The notes: generated by a model from the sequence alone, not told the origin. 64,000 nt of DNA from Dongshaea marina (GCF_003072645.1 NZ_CP028897.1:4105658-4169657); one strand, 5' to 3'. Shown: positions 8,663-17,685, numbered from the stretch's first letter. Made by a program: numbers and translations.

Positions 8663-10330
8663 TTACTTACTCATCTTCTTATATTTGATCCGATGTGGCT
8701 GCAGCGCTTCGGCGCCAAAGGTCTTGCGCTTCCAGTCCTCATATTCGGTAAAGTTCCCCTCAAAGAAGTTCACCTGACCCTCATCGTTATAATCGAGGAT
8801 ATGGGTCGCAATCCGGTCGAGGAACCAGCGATCGTGTGAGATCACCATGGCGCAGCCGGGGAAGTCCAGCAGGGCGTTCTCAAGGGCTCGCAGGGTTTCA
8901 ACATCCAGATCATTGGTCGGCTCATCGAGCAGCAGCATGTTACCGCCCGCCTGCAGCAGCTTGGCCAGGTGAACCCGGTTACGCTCACCACCTGAGAGTT
9001 CACCAATGCGTTTTTGCTGGGAGGAGCCCTTGAAGTTAAAGCGGCCTACGTAGGCACGGCTCGGGATCTCCAGGTTGCCGATGCGCAGAATATCCTGGCC
9101 ATCCGAGACCTCCTGCCATACGGTTTTGCTATCATCCATGTGATCGCGGAACTGCTCCACAGAAGCCAGCTGAACCGTATCTCCAAGATCGATAGAGCCA
9201 GAGTCCGGAGTCTCCTGACCCGATAACATACGGAACAGGGTCGATTTACCGGCGCCGTTGGGGCCGATGATCCCGACGATCGCGCCCTTAGGAATCGAGA
9301 AAGAGAGATCATCAATTAACTGGCGATCGTTATAGCCCTTACACAGGTTTTTGACCTCCAGAACCTTATCCCCCAGGCGAGGCCCAGGTGGAATGAACAG
9401 TTCATTGGTCTCGTTCCGCTGCTGGTAATTTTGAGTATTGAGCTCCTCAAAGCGGGCCATCCGAGCCTTACTCTTGGCCTGGCGACCTTTAGGGTTGGAG
9501 CGCACCCACTCCAGCTCTTTCTCAATCGACTTCTTACGAGCCGCTTCTGAGGAAGCCTCCTGTGCCAGACGCTGATCTTTTTGCTCCAGCCAGGAGGAGT
9601 AGTTGCCCTCCCAGGGGATCCCCATGCCACGGTCAAGCTCCAAAATCCAACCGGCCACATTATCCAGGAAGTAACGGTCGTGGGTGATCGCAACCACGGT
9701 TCCCTCATACTGATGAAGGAATTGCTCCAGCCAGGCTACAGATTCTGCATCCAGATGGTTGGTCGGCTCGTCGAGCAGCAGCATTTCCGGCTTTTCAAGC
9801 AGCAGACGGCACAGGGCAACCCGGCGACGCTCACCACCGGAGAGCACATCCACCTTGGCATCCCACTCGGGAAGACGCAGCGCATCGGCGGCCCGGTCCA
9901 GCTGATACTCCAAATTGTGGCCATCTTTGGCCTGGATCAGCGCCTCCAGCTCTCCCTGCTCTTTGGCCAGGGCATCAAAGTCAGCATCGGCCTCGGCGTA
10001 TGCAGCATACACCGCATCCAGGCGGGCCAGCGCCTCTTTGACATCAGCAACCGCCTCTTCAACACACTCACGGACCGTGGCACCCTCTGTGAGCTGAGGC
10101 TCCTGAGGCAGGTAGCCAATTCTAAGCCCCGGCATCGGGCGCGCTTCACCCTCGATCTCTTTATCAACACCCGCCATAATCCGCAGCAGGGTCGACTTAC
10201 CCGCACCATTGAGACCCAGCACACCAATTTTGGCGCCGGGGAAGAAGCTAAGAGAGATATCCTTCAGGATATGCTGCTTGGGGGGAACAATCTTGCCCAC
10301 CCGATTCATGGTATAGACAAACTGAGCCAT
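8663..10330 (-). CDS. ettA: Energy-dependent translational throttle protein EttA (ABC-F ATPase)
   Basis: This 555-residue soluble protein with two ABC domains binds the ribosomal E site and gates the first elongation step according to the ATP/ADP ratio. Both ABC cassettes are intact: Walker A GLNGAGKST and GPNGAGKST, signatures LSGGERRRV and LSGGERNRV, and Walker B LLLDEPTNHLD and LLLDEPTNDLD. Between them is the ABC-F linker with VRSNPKGRQAKSKARMARFEEL. Length and sequence match the E. coli 555-aa protein closely. A GAGGAG ribosome site precedes the ATG. Confidence 0.97.
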   Translation of the reverse strand: MAQFVYTMNRVGKIVPPKQHILKDISLSFFPGAKIGVLGLNGAGKSTLLRIMAGVDKEIEGEARPMPGLRIGYLPQEPQLTEGATVRECVEEAVADVKEALARLDAVYAAYAEADADFDALAKEQGELEALIQAKDGHNLEYQLDRAADALRLPEWDAKVDVLSGGERRRVALCRLLLEKPEMLLLDEPTNHLDAESVAWLEQFLHQYEGTVVAITHDRYFLDNVAGWILELDRGMGIPWEGNYSSWLEQKDQRLAQEASSEAARKKSIEKELEWVRSNPKGRQAKSKARMARFEELNTQNYQQRNETNELFIPPGPRLGDKVLEVKNLCKGYNDRQLIDDLSFSIPKGAIVGIIGPNGAGKSTLFRMLSGQETPDSGSIDLGDTVQLASVEQFRDHMDDSKTVWQEVSDGQDILRIGNLEIPSRAYVGRFNFKGSSQQKRIGELSGGERNRVHLAKLLQAGGNMLLLDEPTNDLDVETLRALENALLDFPGCAMVISHDRWFLDRIATHILDYNDEGQVNFFEGNFTEYEDWKRKTFGAEALQPHRIKYKKMSK

Positions 10331-10464
10331 GAAAGACGACTCCTCTGAATCTGAAAACTGCCCGAAACGGGCCGGAAAATAATGCAGCCGATGATACCTG
10401 CTTCATCGGTGAACGTCAGCTTTTTTAAAGAGAGTGGGTCTCCAAGCCATAGCAGAGCTCAGGA

Positions 10465-11223
10465 TTAATCAAGGTACTCCCGCACCGAGCGGCGATAGCC
10501 ATTATGTAGCGATTGATAGTTTGCCTTTAATGTAAAAAGACTATAGTCAGTTCCGATATCATAGATGTCGACTTTTTCGTAGCGCTTAAGTGCCTTGGCT
10601 GCTTTCACAGCAAAAATAACACCTATACACTCAATTGCTAACTTTATTAACCAAACAGCAATAGCAACATCAAAAATATGCTTTACATTATAGAGCCCAT
10701 GGAATGCTGTAAACGCAAAAAACAAACTATCAATAACAGATGATATAAGTGTAGCTATAAAAAAACGTAATGCCGTCAAACGACCGTTAGTTAGCACTTT
10801 TAGCTTTGAGATGATATAGCTGTTAATCGGTTCTGAAACCAAATAACTAAAGAATGAGGCTATAATTATTCTCTCATTCAGTCCCAGTATTTTATCAATC
10901 TGTTGGTTAGTCGAAGCTGCATAATCAGGGGATGGCATACTTACAACCAAATAGGTATAGCCAATAAATAGAATGTTACAGAATAAAGCAGCCCAAATAG
11001 CCCGTCGGGCATGGCGATACCCATAAACTTCAGTGATAATATCAGAGATTAGAAATGTTAGAGGAAATACAATAGTACCCGGACTAAAAACGACCCCATG
11101 AACAGATATCAAGCGGGCATCAAACCAATTGGACATCACCATAAACATGGAGTAAAGCAAAACAAGAAACCATAATAAACGGAAGTTACAAACACAAACA
11201 TGTTTTTTTTCTGTATCACTCAT
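10465..11223 (-). CDS. yhhQ: Queuosine precursor transporter, YhhQ/VUT family
   Basis: This 252-residue membrane protein has about six hydrophobic segments. The family signature is FPLTFLISDIITEVYGYRHARRAIW, followed by ASFFSYLVSEPINSYIISKLK and the SSVIDSLFFAFTAFHG helix. YhhQ proteins import queuosine precursors (preQ0/preQ1) across the inner membrane. Start and upstream stop overlap as TAATG with the preceding unknown gene, so translation is probably coupled. The coding DNA is visibly more AT-rich than parC or ettA, which suggests a different origin. Confidence 0.88.
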   Translation of the reverse strand: MSDTEKKHVCVCNFRLLWFLVLLYSMFMVMSNWFDARLISVHGVVFSPGTIVFPLTFLISDIITEVYGYRHARRAIWAALFCNILFIGYTYLVVSMPSPDYAASTNQQIDKILGLNERIIIASFFSYLVSEPINSYIISKLKVLTNGRLTALRFFIATLISSVIDSLFFAFTAFHGLYNVKHIFDVAIAVWLIKLAIECIGVIFAVKAAKALKRYEKVDIYDIGTDYSLFTLKANYQSLHNGYRRSVREYLD

Positions 11224-11837
11224 TAAAATATAGCTCCCTGTATATACACTACATTCCCAAGGTGCTCTCCATTATCCGCATAATTAAAATGTTTCATCAA
11301 CTTATTCTTTTGATAAAATCCTTTAAGAAAAACATGCTGTTTAATCGATTCCTTTTGAAAATAAGCTTGAATTTCTCCCCCTGGACTACATTTGTCTGTA
11401 TTGACAATAAAGACAGTACCGGGCTTAAAGATCCCAAGCTGCATCGTTTGAAAACGGATTGCCAGTAGATATTGTGAGTCTAAGTTCGTAGGATTCACCA
11501 GCCAATCACTAGCCTTATCTAGGCTATCACTTTCGAAGAGGGGTATTTTCCTGGCAACAGATGAGGCTGCTCCAGCCACAAGTTCATCCAGACTAAGAGT
11601 AAACCCTAGCTTTTCCAGGCGTGACTTTATTTTTTTAAGACTCTGCAGACTGGGGTTCTCCCGCTCCTCAGCCGGTAACTCCTTATCAATTAGTTGCAAC
11701 ACTGATGGCTCATCTTCGAGAGCTTGGTTTAAATTAGCCGCAAAGCCGATAGTCGACCTGTCTGAATCCTTTTTTTCGTCGAAAAAAAATTGCCCCCACT
11801 GCATGAGATGCGAGGCGATCGCTCTGATGATGGACAT
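11223..11837 (-). CDS. Hypothetical protein translationally coupled to yhhQ
   Basis: I do not recognise this protein (204 aa from the ATG at 11837; the frame stays open to a TTG at 11897). It has no signal peptide or membrane helix. The N-terminal half is helical and charged (QLIDKELPAEERENPSLQSLKKIKSRLEKLGFTLSLDEL). The C-terminal half looks beta-rich: YLLAIRFQTMQLGIFKPGTVFIVNTDKCSPGGEIQAYF, then QHVFLKGFYQKNKLMKHFNYADNGEHLGNVVYIQG. Its stop overlaps the yhhQ start by one base, indicating a two-gene operon and possibly a related role. The DNA is AT-rich like yhhQ. Confidence 0.65.
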   Translation of the reverse strand: MSIIRAIASHLMQWGQFFFDEKKDSDRSTIGFAANLNQALEDEPSVLQLIDKELPAEERENPSLQSLKKIKSRLEKLGFTLSLDELVAGAASSVARKIPLFESDSLDKASDWLVNPTNLDSQYLLAIRFQTMQLGIFKPGTVFIVNTDKCSPGGEIQAYFQKESIKQHVFLKGFYQKNKLMKHFNYADNGEHLGNVVYIQGAIF

Positions 11838-11984
11838 AATGTCAGTATTGCGCAACACTTCCTGTGGAAAACCCGAGATTCTACGCGATCTTTTCAACCA
11901 GAGTAAAGAGTGACCAGTGCAGAACTGCTAATATTCTGTAATAAATTGATAACTTAAAAGCATTTTTTCATTTATAGGAGATAA

Positions 11985-12448
11985 CTAACTTTCAACTGAG
12001 TCTTCCGGGTCCGAGCAGCTGGGGACGGAAGAGCCACTCTCCTCACAGGCAAAGACCTCCAGTGACTCCATAATAGAGCAGTGCTCGGCACTCTCAGGAC
12101 CTCCGCAGCAAGCCGATGAAAGAGCAACCAGTGAGCGCTGAAACTGTTCGAGGACCTTAATCTTCTCCTGGATCTCGCGAATCTTACCATCTGCAATATC
12201 TTTGACATCCATGCAGGTCTTATGAGATTTATCCACACGGATCGATAAAAGCTCATGGATATCGGCAAGAGAGAATCCCACCTGCTTACAGCGCAGGATA
12301 AATTGAAGCCTCGCATGATCTTCCCGGGTATAGAGTCGATAGCCTGACTCACTGCGGGCACTTGGGGTCAGCAGGGCATTTTTTCATAAAAACGCAGGGT
12401 ATCAGCCTTGATACCACACAGCTTCGCCAGCTCACCGATACGATACAT
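11985..12448 (-). pseudogene. zntR: ZntR-like MerR-family regulator, broken by a one-base homopolymer deficit
   Basis: Translation from the ATG at 12446-12448 (Shine-Dalgarno GGAGGTGAG) gives MYRIGELAKLCGIKADTLRFYEKM, then stops after two more codons. Adding one A to the A6 run (T6 at 12379-12384 on the plus strand) restores ...LLTPSARSESGYRLYTREDHARLQFILRCKQVGFSLADI and the rest, 154 aa in all. The zinc-site residues of ZntR are present: the cysteine in KTCMDV and the CCGGPESAEHCSI loop. ZntR activates zinc-efflux genes. The loss may be a sequencing error, a true frameshift or phase variation. Confidence 0.85.
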
Positions 12449-12482
12449 CTACTCACCTCCCGCAAAACCTGCAACAAAGCTC

Positions 12483-12511
12483 ATGTTAGGCTCTCCTCCA
12501 GTGTTGAGCAA
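12483..12511 (-). promoter_or_regulatory. Candidate promoter of the zntR-like gene
   Basis: On the minus strand, TTGCTC (complement of 12506-12511) and TAACAT (complement of 12483-12488) are separated by 17 bp, about 35 bp before the start codon. Inverted CTCTCCT/AGGAGAG sequences overlap the promoter and could be a regulator site, but the fit to MerR-type operators is only partial. Confidence 0.4.
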
Positions 12512-12653
12512 GCTCCTTCCAAGGAGAGCTCATGGCTTCAATGGGCTCAGGCTCACAGTAATCAAACCTGACAATAGTTATCATCCCGACTCCCCCCGAT
12601 ATAATTAAGCTAACTCCCTTTTCGAGAATTTCTATCTTTTTTCAGGAGAGACG

Positions 12654-13898
12654 ATGATCAAAATCATCCCCTTGATGACCCTGGTTCTGGCTATCTCGAT
12701 CTCAGTCATGGCTGCGCCTAAACATGAGAGCAGTTTTGAGCTAATGCAGGCTATTCCACAACACACGGAGCAGATATTTTACCAGCCCGGAATCCACTCC
12801 ACCGCTAAGGTGTGGCTTAACATGATCAACCAGGCACAACATACCCTGGATATTGGGACCTTCTACATAGCCAACAAACCTGGAGAGGCTCTTGAGCCCA
12901 TCATAGCGGCCATCAAAAGTGCCGCTCATCGTGGGGTTAAGGTTCGGATCCTGACCGACAGTATGCACATTGGAGGTAGCAGTGATCCTCAGAAACTATT
13001 TGCCAGTGAACCCAACATTCAGGTGCGAAAAATTGATTTTGCAAAAGTTTCCGGCGGGGTGATGCACGCCAAATATATGGTGGTGGATCAAAGAAATGTT
13101 TCCCTTAACAGCGCAAACTGGAGCTGGATCTCATTGACTCAAATCCATAACCTTGGGGTCAGGGTGCTTAGCCCCGAACTCGCAAAAACCATTCTCGGGA
13201 TCTTCAATCTGGATTGGCGACTTGCCAAACATAATAACTCTGCTCAGGATCACGCCCTGCTCAATCAACATCAGAGCAGTAAAGTCACAGAACTCAGACC
13301 GATAAAAATCAAAACCGCTAATGAGACCCTGCTGATCCATCCCGCCTTCAGTCCGGTTGGCTTATTATCACAGGGTGTTGATAGTGAAATATCTCAGATG
13401 CTCGGCGCCATCAATCAGGCTCAGCACTCACTCAAGATGCAGGTGATGACCTTTAGCGGCTTTAAGAAGTATGGCTATGTAGGGTACTGGAGTGAATTGC
13501 AGGATGCGATTGCCAATGCAGCAATGCGGGGCGTCAAGGTTCAAATCATCGTCTCAGACTGGAATAACAAGCATCCGGATATCAATTTTATGAAGATGCT
13601 CTCCCTGATCCCGGGAGTCCGGGTCAAAATCAGCACTATCCCTGCTCTTGAGGATCGCTACATCCCATACTCACGGGTCGAACATGAAAAATATTTCGTG
13701 GTCGATAATGATCTCAGCTACCTGACCACCAGCAACTGGGAGTGGGGGTATTTTTACAACAGCCGCAACATTGCACTGCTGATCAACGGCAAACAGCCCG
13801 CCAGGGCACTCAATCGCCTCTTCGATGCAGACTGGAATGGCCCCTATACCCAGCCAATCAAGCTCAACCATGACTACAGGGTGCCAAAGCACAACTAG
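12654..13898 (+). CDS. Secreted phospholipase D-fold protein (two HKD motifs)
   Basis: This 414-residue protein has a signal peptide (MIKIIPLMTLVLAISISVMA) and two PLD catalytic half-sites. The first is HAKYMVVD followed by NSANWSW. The second is HEKYFVVD followed by TTSNWEWGY. PLD-fold enzymes use two HKD motifs as one active site on phosphodiesters (phospholipids or nucleic acids). The export signal points to a periplasmic or secreted role. The substrate cannot be told from the sequence; relatives include both lipases and Nuc-type nucleases. The start has GGAGAG upstream. The gene is divergent from zntR. Confidence 0.82.
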   Translation: MIKIIPLMTLVLAISISVMAAPKHESSFELMQAIPQHTEQIFYQPGIHSTAKVWLNMINQAQHTLDIGTFYIANKPGEALEPIIAAIKSAAHRGVKVRILTDSMHIGGSSDPQKLFASEPNIQVRKIDFAKVSGGVMHAKYMVVDQRNVSLNSANWSWISLTQIHNLGVRVLSPELAKTILGIFNLDWRLAKHNNSAQDHALLNQHQSSKVTELRPIKIKTANETLLIHPAFSPVGLLSQGVDSEISQMLGAINQAQHSLKMQVMTFSGFKKYGYVGYWSELQDAIANAAMRGVKVQIIVSDWNNKHPDINFMKMLSLIPGVRVKISTIPALEDRYIPYSRVEHEKYFVVDNDLSYLTTSNWEWGYFYNSRNIALLINGKQPARALNRLFDADWNGPYTQPIKLNHDYRVPKHN

Positions 13899-13904
13899 AC
13901 AGCT

Positions 13905-13934
13905 AAAAAAGTGGCACCTGGGTGCCACTTTAAA
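13905..13934. terminator. Bidirectional terminator between the PLD gene and queC
   Basis: An 11-bp perfect stem (AAAGTGGCACC, 13908-13918, with 13921-13931) has a 2-nt loop as drawn, so the top pairs probably open. A and T tracts flank both sides, which suits the convergent genes on either side. Confidence 0.8.
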
Positions 13935-13948
13935 CAAGCAGTAAGCGG

Positions 13949-14653
13949 TTAGCTTACAACCGCTTCCAGGCCACTCTTCTTGAGAGTTTCAGCCTTGATA
14001 TCATCTTTACTTTCCAGATAGTGCTTGAGCCCCTTGTGGCGAAGCAGGCAGGCAGGGCACTCGCCACAACCATCTCCAATCACACCGTTATAGCAGGTCA
14101 GGGTGCGTTCACGCACAAACTGCAGCTTGCCATAGTGGTCGGCCAGGGCCCAGGTTTCAGCCTTGTCCAACCACATCAGAGGTGTTTTGATTTCAAGCTC
14201 ATAGTCCATCCCCAGCAGCAACGCCTTGGCCATCGCCTGGACAAAGCTATCCCGGCAATCCGGATAACCAGAGAAGTCGGTTTCACACACACCGGTGATC
14301 ACCGTCTTGGCGCCCAGCTGATAAGCGAAGATCCCAGCCAGGGTCAAAAACAGGATATTACGGCCGGGAACAAAAGTATCAGGTAAGCCATTTTCCTGAA
14401 GCTCATGGCTCACCTCGATATCAGCACGGGTCAAGGAGGAGATCGCCAGCTCATTGAGCATGGTGACATCCATCACCTTGTGGCTCTTCACCCCAAGCTC
14501 TGCGGCGATCTCTTTGGCAACCTCGATCTCAAGCTTGTGGCGCTGATCATAGTCAAAGGTGATCGCGTGCACCTCATCAAACTGTTCAAGGGCCTGCGCC
14601 AGACAGGTTGTACTGTCCTGTCCTCCACTAAAAACAACAACACATTTATTCAT
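13949..14653 (-). CDS. queC: 7-cyano-7-deazaguanine (preQ0) synthase QueC
   Basis: QueC converts 7-carboxy-7-deazaguanine to preQ0 with ATP and ammonia in queuosine biosynthesis. The PP-loop SGGQDSTTC lies near the N-terminus and the zinc-binding cysteine cluster [17 protein letters not shown] near the C-terminus. The ATG at 14651-14653 ([14 protein letters not shown]) is chosen over an upstream start because it matches the family start and has GGGAAAG before it. The product is 234 aa, of normal length. A queuosine-precursor transporter gene lies about 3 kb away. Confidence 0.95.
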   Translation of the reverse strand: MNKCVVVFSGGQDSTTCLAQALEQFDEVHAITFDYDQRHKLEIEVAKEIAAELGVKSHKVMDVTMLNELAISSLTRADIEVSHELQENGLPDTFVPGRNILFLTLAGIFAYQLGAKTVITGVCETDFSGYPDCRDSFVQAMAKALLLGMDYELEIKTPLMWLDKAETWALADHYGKLQFVRERTLTCYNGVIGDGCGECPACLLRHKGLKHYLESKDDIKAETLKKSGLEAVVS

Positions 14654-14794
14654 CAGAACTTTCCCTGGTAAGTAAGAAAGAAAAACCAACGGACTATACC
14701 ACAGTCACAACCAGTGCTCATCTAAGCCTCAGCTGAAGCAGATAGAACGAGATGCTGCGCACACAAATGCAGATCTGATAACCATGAAAATTGC

Positions 14795-15580
14795 ATGGAT
14801 TTCCCTTTCACGGCCCATTCACCTATGATCGCGGCTTTGGTCCAGGTTCAACTCGCTGTTCGAAAGATGTTACTCCCAAAACTCAAACTCTCTGTGGGGA
14901 AAGTCATTTTGCTGTTACTGCTATTGGTCACAGCCCTTGCCTGGCAACACTACAGCGAACAGTGGCTCACTCTGAGCAACCTGAAAAACCACCAGCTTCA
15001 GCTAAATGCTCTCCTTGAAGCTCACTATTATCACTGCTGCCTTATTTTTATTGGGATTTGTTTCATGCTAACTGCCCTCTCTCTACCTGGCAGCGCCGTC
15101 ATGATGAGCCTGGTCGCCGGCGCCCTGTTTGGCTTTTGTTGTGGAACCCTGATGGTACTGTTCGCAAGCTCATTGGGAGCCCTGTTCGCCTTTTGGATCT
15201 CACGCTTTGTGTTGCGAGACTGGCTTAGGAAAGGTTTTAGTCACCACTATCAAAAGGTCGATCAGGGCCTGCAGAAGGAGGGGGCAAGCTACCTGCTGAC
15301 CCTTAGGCTGCTTCCCATTATTCCCTTTGTGGTGCTCAATCTGGTGATGGGATTAACCAGCATCCCGGCCCGCCGCTATTACGTTTGGAGCCTGCCGGGG
15401 ATCCTGCCCGGAGTCATGGTCTATGTGAATGCGGGGACCCAACTAGCCAACCTGCAAAAACCTTCGGATATTCTGACGCCCCAGGTTTTAACAGCCCTGC
15501 TGCTGCTCGGCATCCTGCCGCTGCTATGCCGCAAGGGAGTACAAAAGGTTAAGGGCCTTGCCCTTCACGGCAAAGCATAG
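14795..15580 (+). CDS. TVP38/TMEM64-family (VTT domain) inner-membrane protein
   Basis: This is a membrane protein of up to 261 aa. It has an N-terminal helix (VILLLLLLVTALAW) and the VTT-domain pattern: TALSLPGSAVMMSLVAGALFGFCCG, then SLGALFAFWISRFVLRDWL, then LRLLPIIPFVVLNLVMGLTSIPARRYYVWSLPGILPGVMVYVNAGTQL. The domain is shared with YdjX/YdjZ and DedA-like proteins, whose physiological roles are mostly unclear. Three in-frame ATGs (14795, 14825, 14867) are possible starts. None has a strong Shine-Dalgarno, and 14867 would give a more usual N-terminus. Confidence 0.82.
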   Translation: MDFPFTAHSPMIAALVQVQLAVRKMLLPKLKLSVGKVILLLLLLVTALAWQHYSEQWLTLSNLKNHQLQLNALLEAHYYHCCLIFIGICFMLTALSLPGSAVMMSLVAGALFGFCCGTLMVLFASSLGALFAFWISRFVLRDWLRKGFSHHYQKVDQGLQKEGASYLLTLRLLPIIPFVVLNLVMGLTSIPARRYYVWSLPGILPGVMVYVNAGTQLANLQKPSDILTPQVLTALLLLGILPLLCRKGVQKVKGLALHGKA

Positions 15581-15659
15581 AGATGCCAATACCCAGCCCC
15601 TCTGCTCAGGGTCGCTTATCCCCCAGCCAATCCCCTGAGGGCCTCTTGCTGACCAGAGT

Positions 15660-16733
15660 TTAGAACCAGTCATTTTTCTCAAAGAGTCCCCGCTCCCCCT
15701 GGTGATCGCGGGCAGCCGTGGTTTGCCGCTTACACAGACAGGGCTCCAGCAGCAGTTGAGATTCCTTTAACTCCTCTCCCCTGAGTTTTTTCACCAACAG
15801 CTGACCTGCCTTTACTCCCAGCTGCGCCAGCGGCAAAGCCATGCTGGTCAGTCCCGGGTGTAGAGTTTGCGCCAGATCCTGATCGCCAAAACCAGCCAAA
15901 GCGAGATCTCCCGGGATCTGAATACAACGGCGCTGACACTCAAACAAAATCGCCGCCGCCAGCTCGTTATGACTGCAGATCAGCGCATCCATATCCGGCC
16001 AGCGCAACAAAAACTCCGACAGGGTCGCCGCCGCCGCGCTATAGGTCATCTTCTGGGAGAGATGGATGATGGTATCAGGTGAGTAATCCTGCTCAAGCAG
16101 GGCCCGCTGCCAGCCGATCACCTGCTGCTGAGTCAGCCAGGATTGCTGATGCAGCGCAAAAAAACCAACCCGTCGATACCCCTGCTCCAGCAGATAACGG
16201 GTCAACTGATAACTCGCCTGCTGAAAGGAGATCCCCACATTGAGCCCCATGGGGGCAGGCTGCTCGGCCAATAGCTCCAGTACCGGGAGCTGCGCCTGCT
16301 CAAGCATCGCCTGAGTGTTTCCGGAATGCCTCCCCGCCATCAGGATCACGGCGTCGGGAGACAGGGGCAGAAGCTGAGCAAGTTGCTGCTCTTCATCTTC
16401 CCAGGAGCTTCCTGAGATATCCAGCTGCAACTTGATCCCCTGCTGCTCCAGAGTCTGCTGTAGCAGATCGAACAACTCAGCATAAGCCCGGTAATCCTGA
16501 GAAGATATCGCGGCGGCAACCCGCATCGCCTGGCCCGGATGGGACTGGCTAACCGAAGGCACCCCATACCCCATCTGTAATGCCACACGCTGGATCTCAC
16601 AACGCAACGGCTCCGAGACCTGCTCCGGTGTTCGCAAGGCGCGTGAAACCGTCATGGTTCCTACGCCAACCTGCTCGGCAATATCCGCCAGAGTCACCTT
16701 TTTCTTTTTTCGAGAACCCGATTTAAAACCCAC
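15660..16733 (-). CDS. LacI-family transcriptional regulator
   Basis: The N-terminal LacI helix-turn-helix reads VTLADIAEQVGVGTMTVSRALRTPEQVS, followed by the hinge and a periplasmic-binding-like effector domain (DALICSHNELAAAILFECQRR, LALAGFGDQDLAQTLHPGLTSM). A GTG at 16731-16733 with AGGA upstream is the likeliest start (about 357 aa); a TTG at 16757 is possible. It is divergent from the ascorbate-type PTS operon across a 184-bp gap containing a perfect palindrome, so it most likely represses that operon and responds to its sugar or a derivative. Confidence 0.88.
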   Translation of the reverse strand: MGFKSGSRKKKKVTLADIAEQVGVGTMTVSRALRTPEQVSEPLRCEIQRVALQMGYGVPSVSQSHPGQAMRVAAAISSQDYRAYAELFDLLQQTLEQQGIKLQLDISGSSWEDEEQQLAQLLPLSPDAVILMAGRHSGNTQAMLEQAQLPVLELLAEQPAPMGLNVGISFQQASYQLTRYLLEQGYRRVGFFALHQQSWLTQQQVIGWQRALLEQDYSPDTIIHLSQKMTYSAAAATLSEFLLRWPDMDALICSHNELAAAILFECQRRCIQIPGDLALAGFGDQDLAQTLHPGLTSMALPLAQLGVKAGQLLVKKLRGEELKESQLLLEPCLCKRQTTAARDHQGERGLFEKNDWF

Positions 16734-16815
16734 AACACTCAATCCTGCCCAAACCAAGGGGATACTTGTTTATCAAAAAGTGTGACACAGGCACCATAAT
16801 TATCAAAAAATCCAA

Positions 16816-16841
16816 CATGAATGATAAAACTATCATTCATG
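16816..16841. promoter_or_regulatory. Palindromic operator candidate between the LacI-type regulator and the PTS operon
   Basis: A perfect 11-bp inverted repeat, CATGAATGATA (16816-16826) and TATCATTCATG (16831-16841), has a 4-bp AAAC spacer. It lies between the divergent genes, the expected site for a LacI-family dimer. Confidence 0.6.
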
Positions 16842-16851
16842 AATCAAATTT

Positions 16852-16867
16852 GGCGATCTTTATCACG
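16852..16867 (+). promoter_or_regulatory. Possible CRP-like site upstream of the PTS operon
   Basis: GGCGA-N6-TCACG matches 7 of the 10 core positions of the TGTGA-N6-TCACA consensus. It is about 50 bp before the EIIA start, where catabolite control of a sugar PTS would be expected. Confidence 0.3.
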
Positions 16868-16917
16868 TTAACTTCCCTGTCTTTCAGAATATCCTGATAT
16901 AAATACAGGAGGCCCCT

Positions 16918-17361
16918 ATGTTACATCCATTACTGCCAAAATCATTGATCCGGATTGAATCCTCGGCCAAAAACTGGCAACAGGCCGTTGAGCTGGCCAC
17001 AGAAAAGATGACTCAGCAGGGCTATATCGAGCCCGGCTATACCCAGGCGATTATCAAATCCCATCAGGAGCTTGGCCCCTACTATGTATTAGCTCCGGGA
17101 ATCGCCATGCCCCACGCCCGACCCGAGGATGGGGTCAATAAGCTTGGGCTGGCCCTGACCGTCATTCAACAGGGCGTTCACTTTGATGCCGAGGAAAATG
17201 ACCCGGTGCACCTTTTAGTCACCCTGGCAGCAACCGACAGCGACTCCCATGTCGAAGCCATTTCCCAGCTGGCGGAGTTATTTATGAATCAACAGGATGT
17301 GGATGCCATCTGTGCCTCCCAAAGCATCGAACAGATCGAAGAGATTATCGCTCGCTATTAG
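16918..17361 (+). CDS. PTS EIIA component, mannitol/ascorbate (EIIA_2) type
   Basis: This 147-residue cytoplasmic phosphocarrier accepts phosphate from HPr and passes it to EIIB. The active histidine is H66 in GIAMPHARPEDGV, in the usual PTS_EIIA_2 context (GPYYVLAPGIAMPHARPE). A strong ribosome site (CAGGAGG) lies before the ATG. It is the first gene of an EIIA-EIIB-EIIC operon resembling ulaC-ulaB-ulaA in content but not in order. Confidence 0.88.
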   Translation: MLHPLLPKSLIRIESSAKNWQQAVELATEKMTQQGYIEPGYTQAIIKSHQELGPYYVLAPGIAMPHARPEDGVNKLGLALTVIQQGVHFDAEENDPVHLLVTLAATDSDSHVEAISQLAELFMNQQDVDAICASQSIEQIEEIIARY

Positions 17362-17406
17362 CGATAGCCTCCCCACAAATACACCCTGAACAACCAAAGA
17401 GAGACG

Positions 17407-17685
17407 ATGATGAAAATTACTGTTGTATGTGGAAACGGATTAGGCAGCAGCCTGATGATGGAGATGAGCATCAAGAAGGTGATCACTGAACTGGGTATCG
17501 AGGCCGAAGTTGATCACCTGGATCTTGCCTCGGTTGGCGGAAGCGTCGCCGATATCTATGTCGGCACCCGAGACATCACCTCACAGCTTCAGGGAGTGAA
17601 TGGTGAAATCGTCACCCTGGATAACATAGTTGATAAAAACGCGATGAAAGAGCGTCTGGCAGCCGCGGTCAATACCCTGGCCTAA
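17407..17685 (+). CDS. PTS EIIB component, ascorbate type (UlaB-like)
   Basis: This small (92 aa) EIIB has its phosphorylated cysteine in the P-loop-like CGNGLGSSLMMEMSIKKV near the N-terminus, as in ascorbate (SgaB/UlaB) EIIB proteins. It takes phosphate from EIIA and phosphorylates the sugar carried by EIIC. Start ATGATG at 17407 follows GAGAGACG. The gap to EIIA is 45 bp and to EIIC 30 bp, consistent with one transcript. Confidence 0.88.
   Translation: MMKITVVCGNGLGSSLMMEMSIKKVITELGIEAEVDHLDLASVGGSVADIYVGTRDITSQLQGVNGEIVTLDNIVDKNAMKERLAAAVNTLA

Noticed and set aside
9581-10348. 255-codon plus-strand ORF opposite ettA
   Set aside because: Antisense shadow of a highly conserved ABC-F gene; no ribosome site or domain.
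14654-14794. preQ1 riboswitch upstream of queC
   Set aside because: No preQ1-I or preQ1-II-like pseudoknot sequence could be drawn in the leader.
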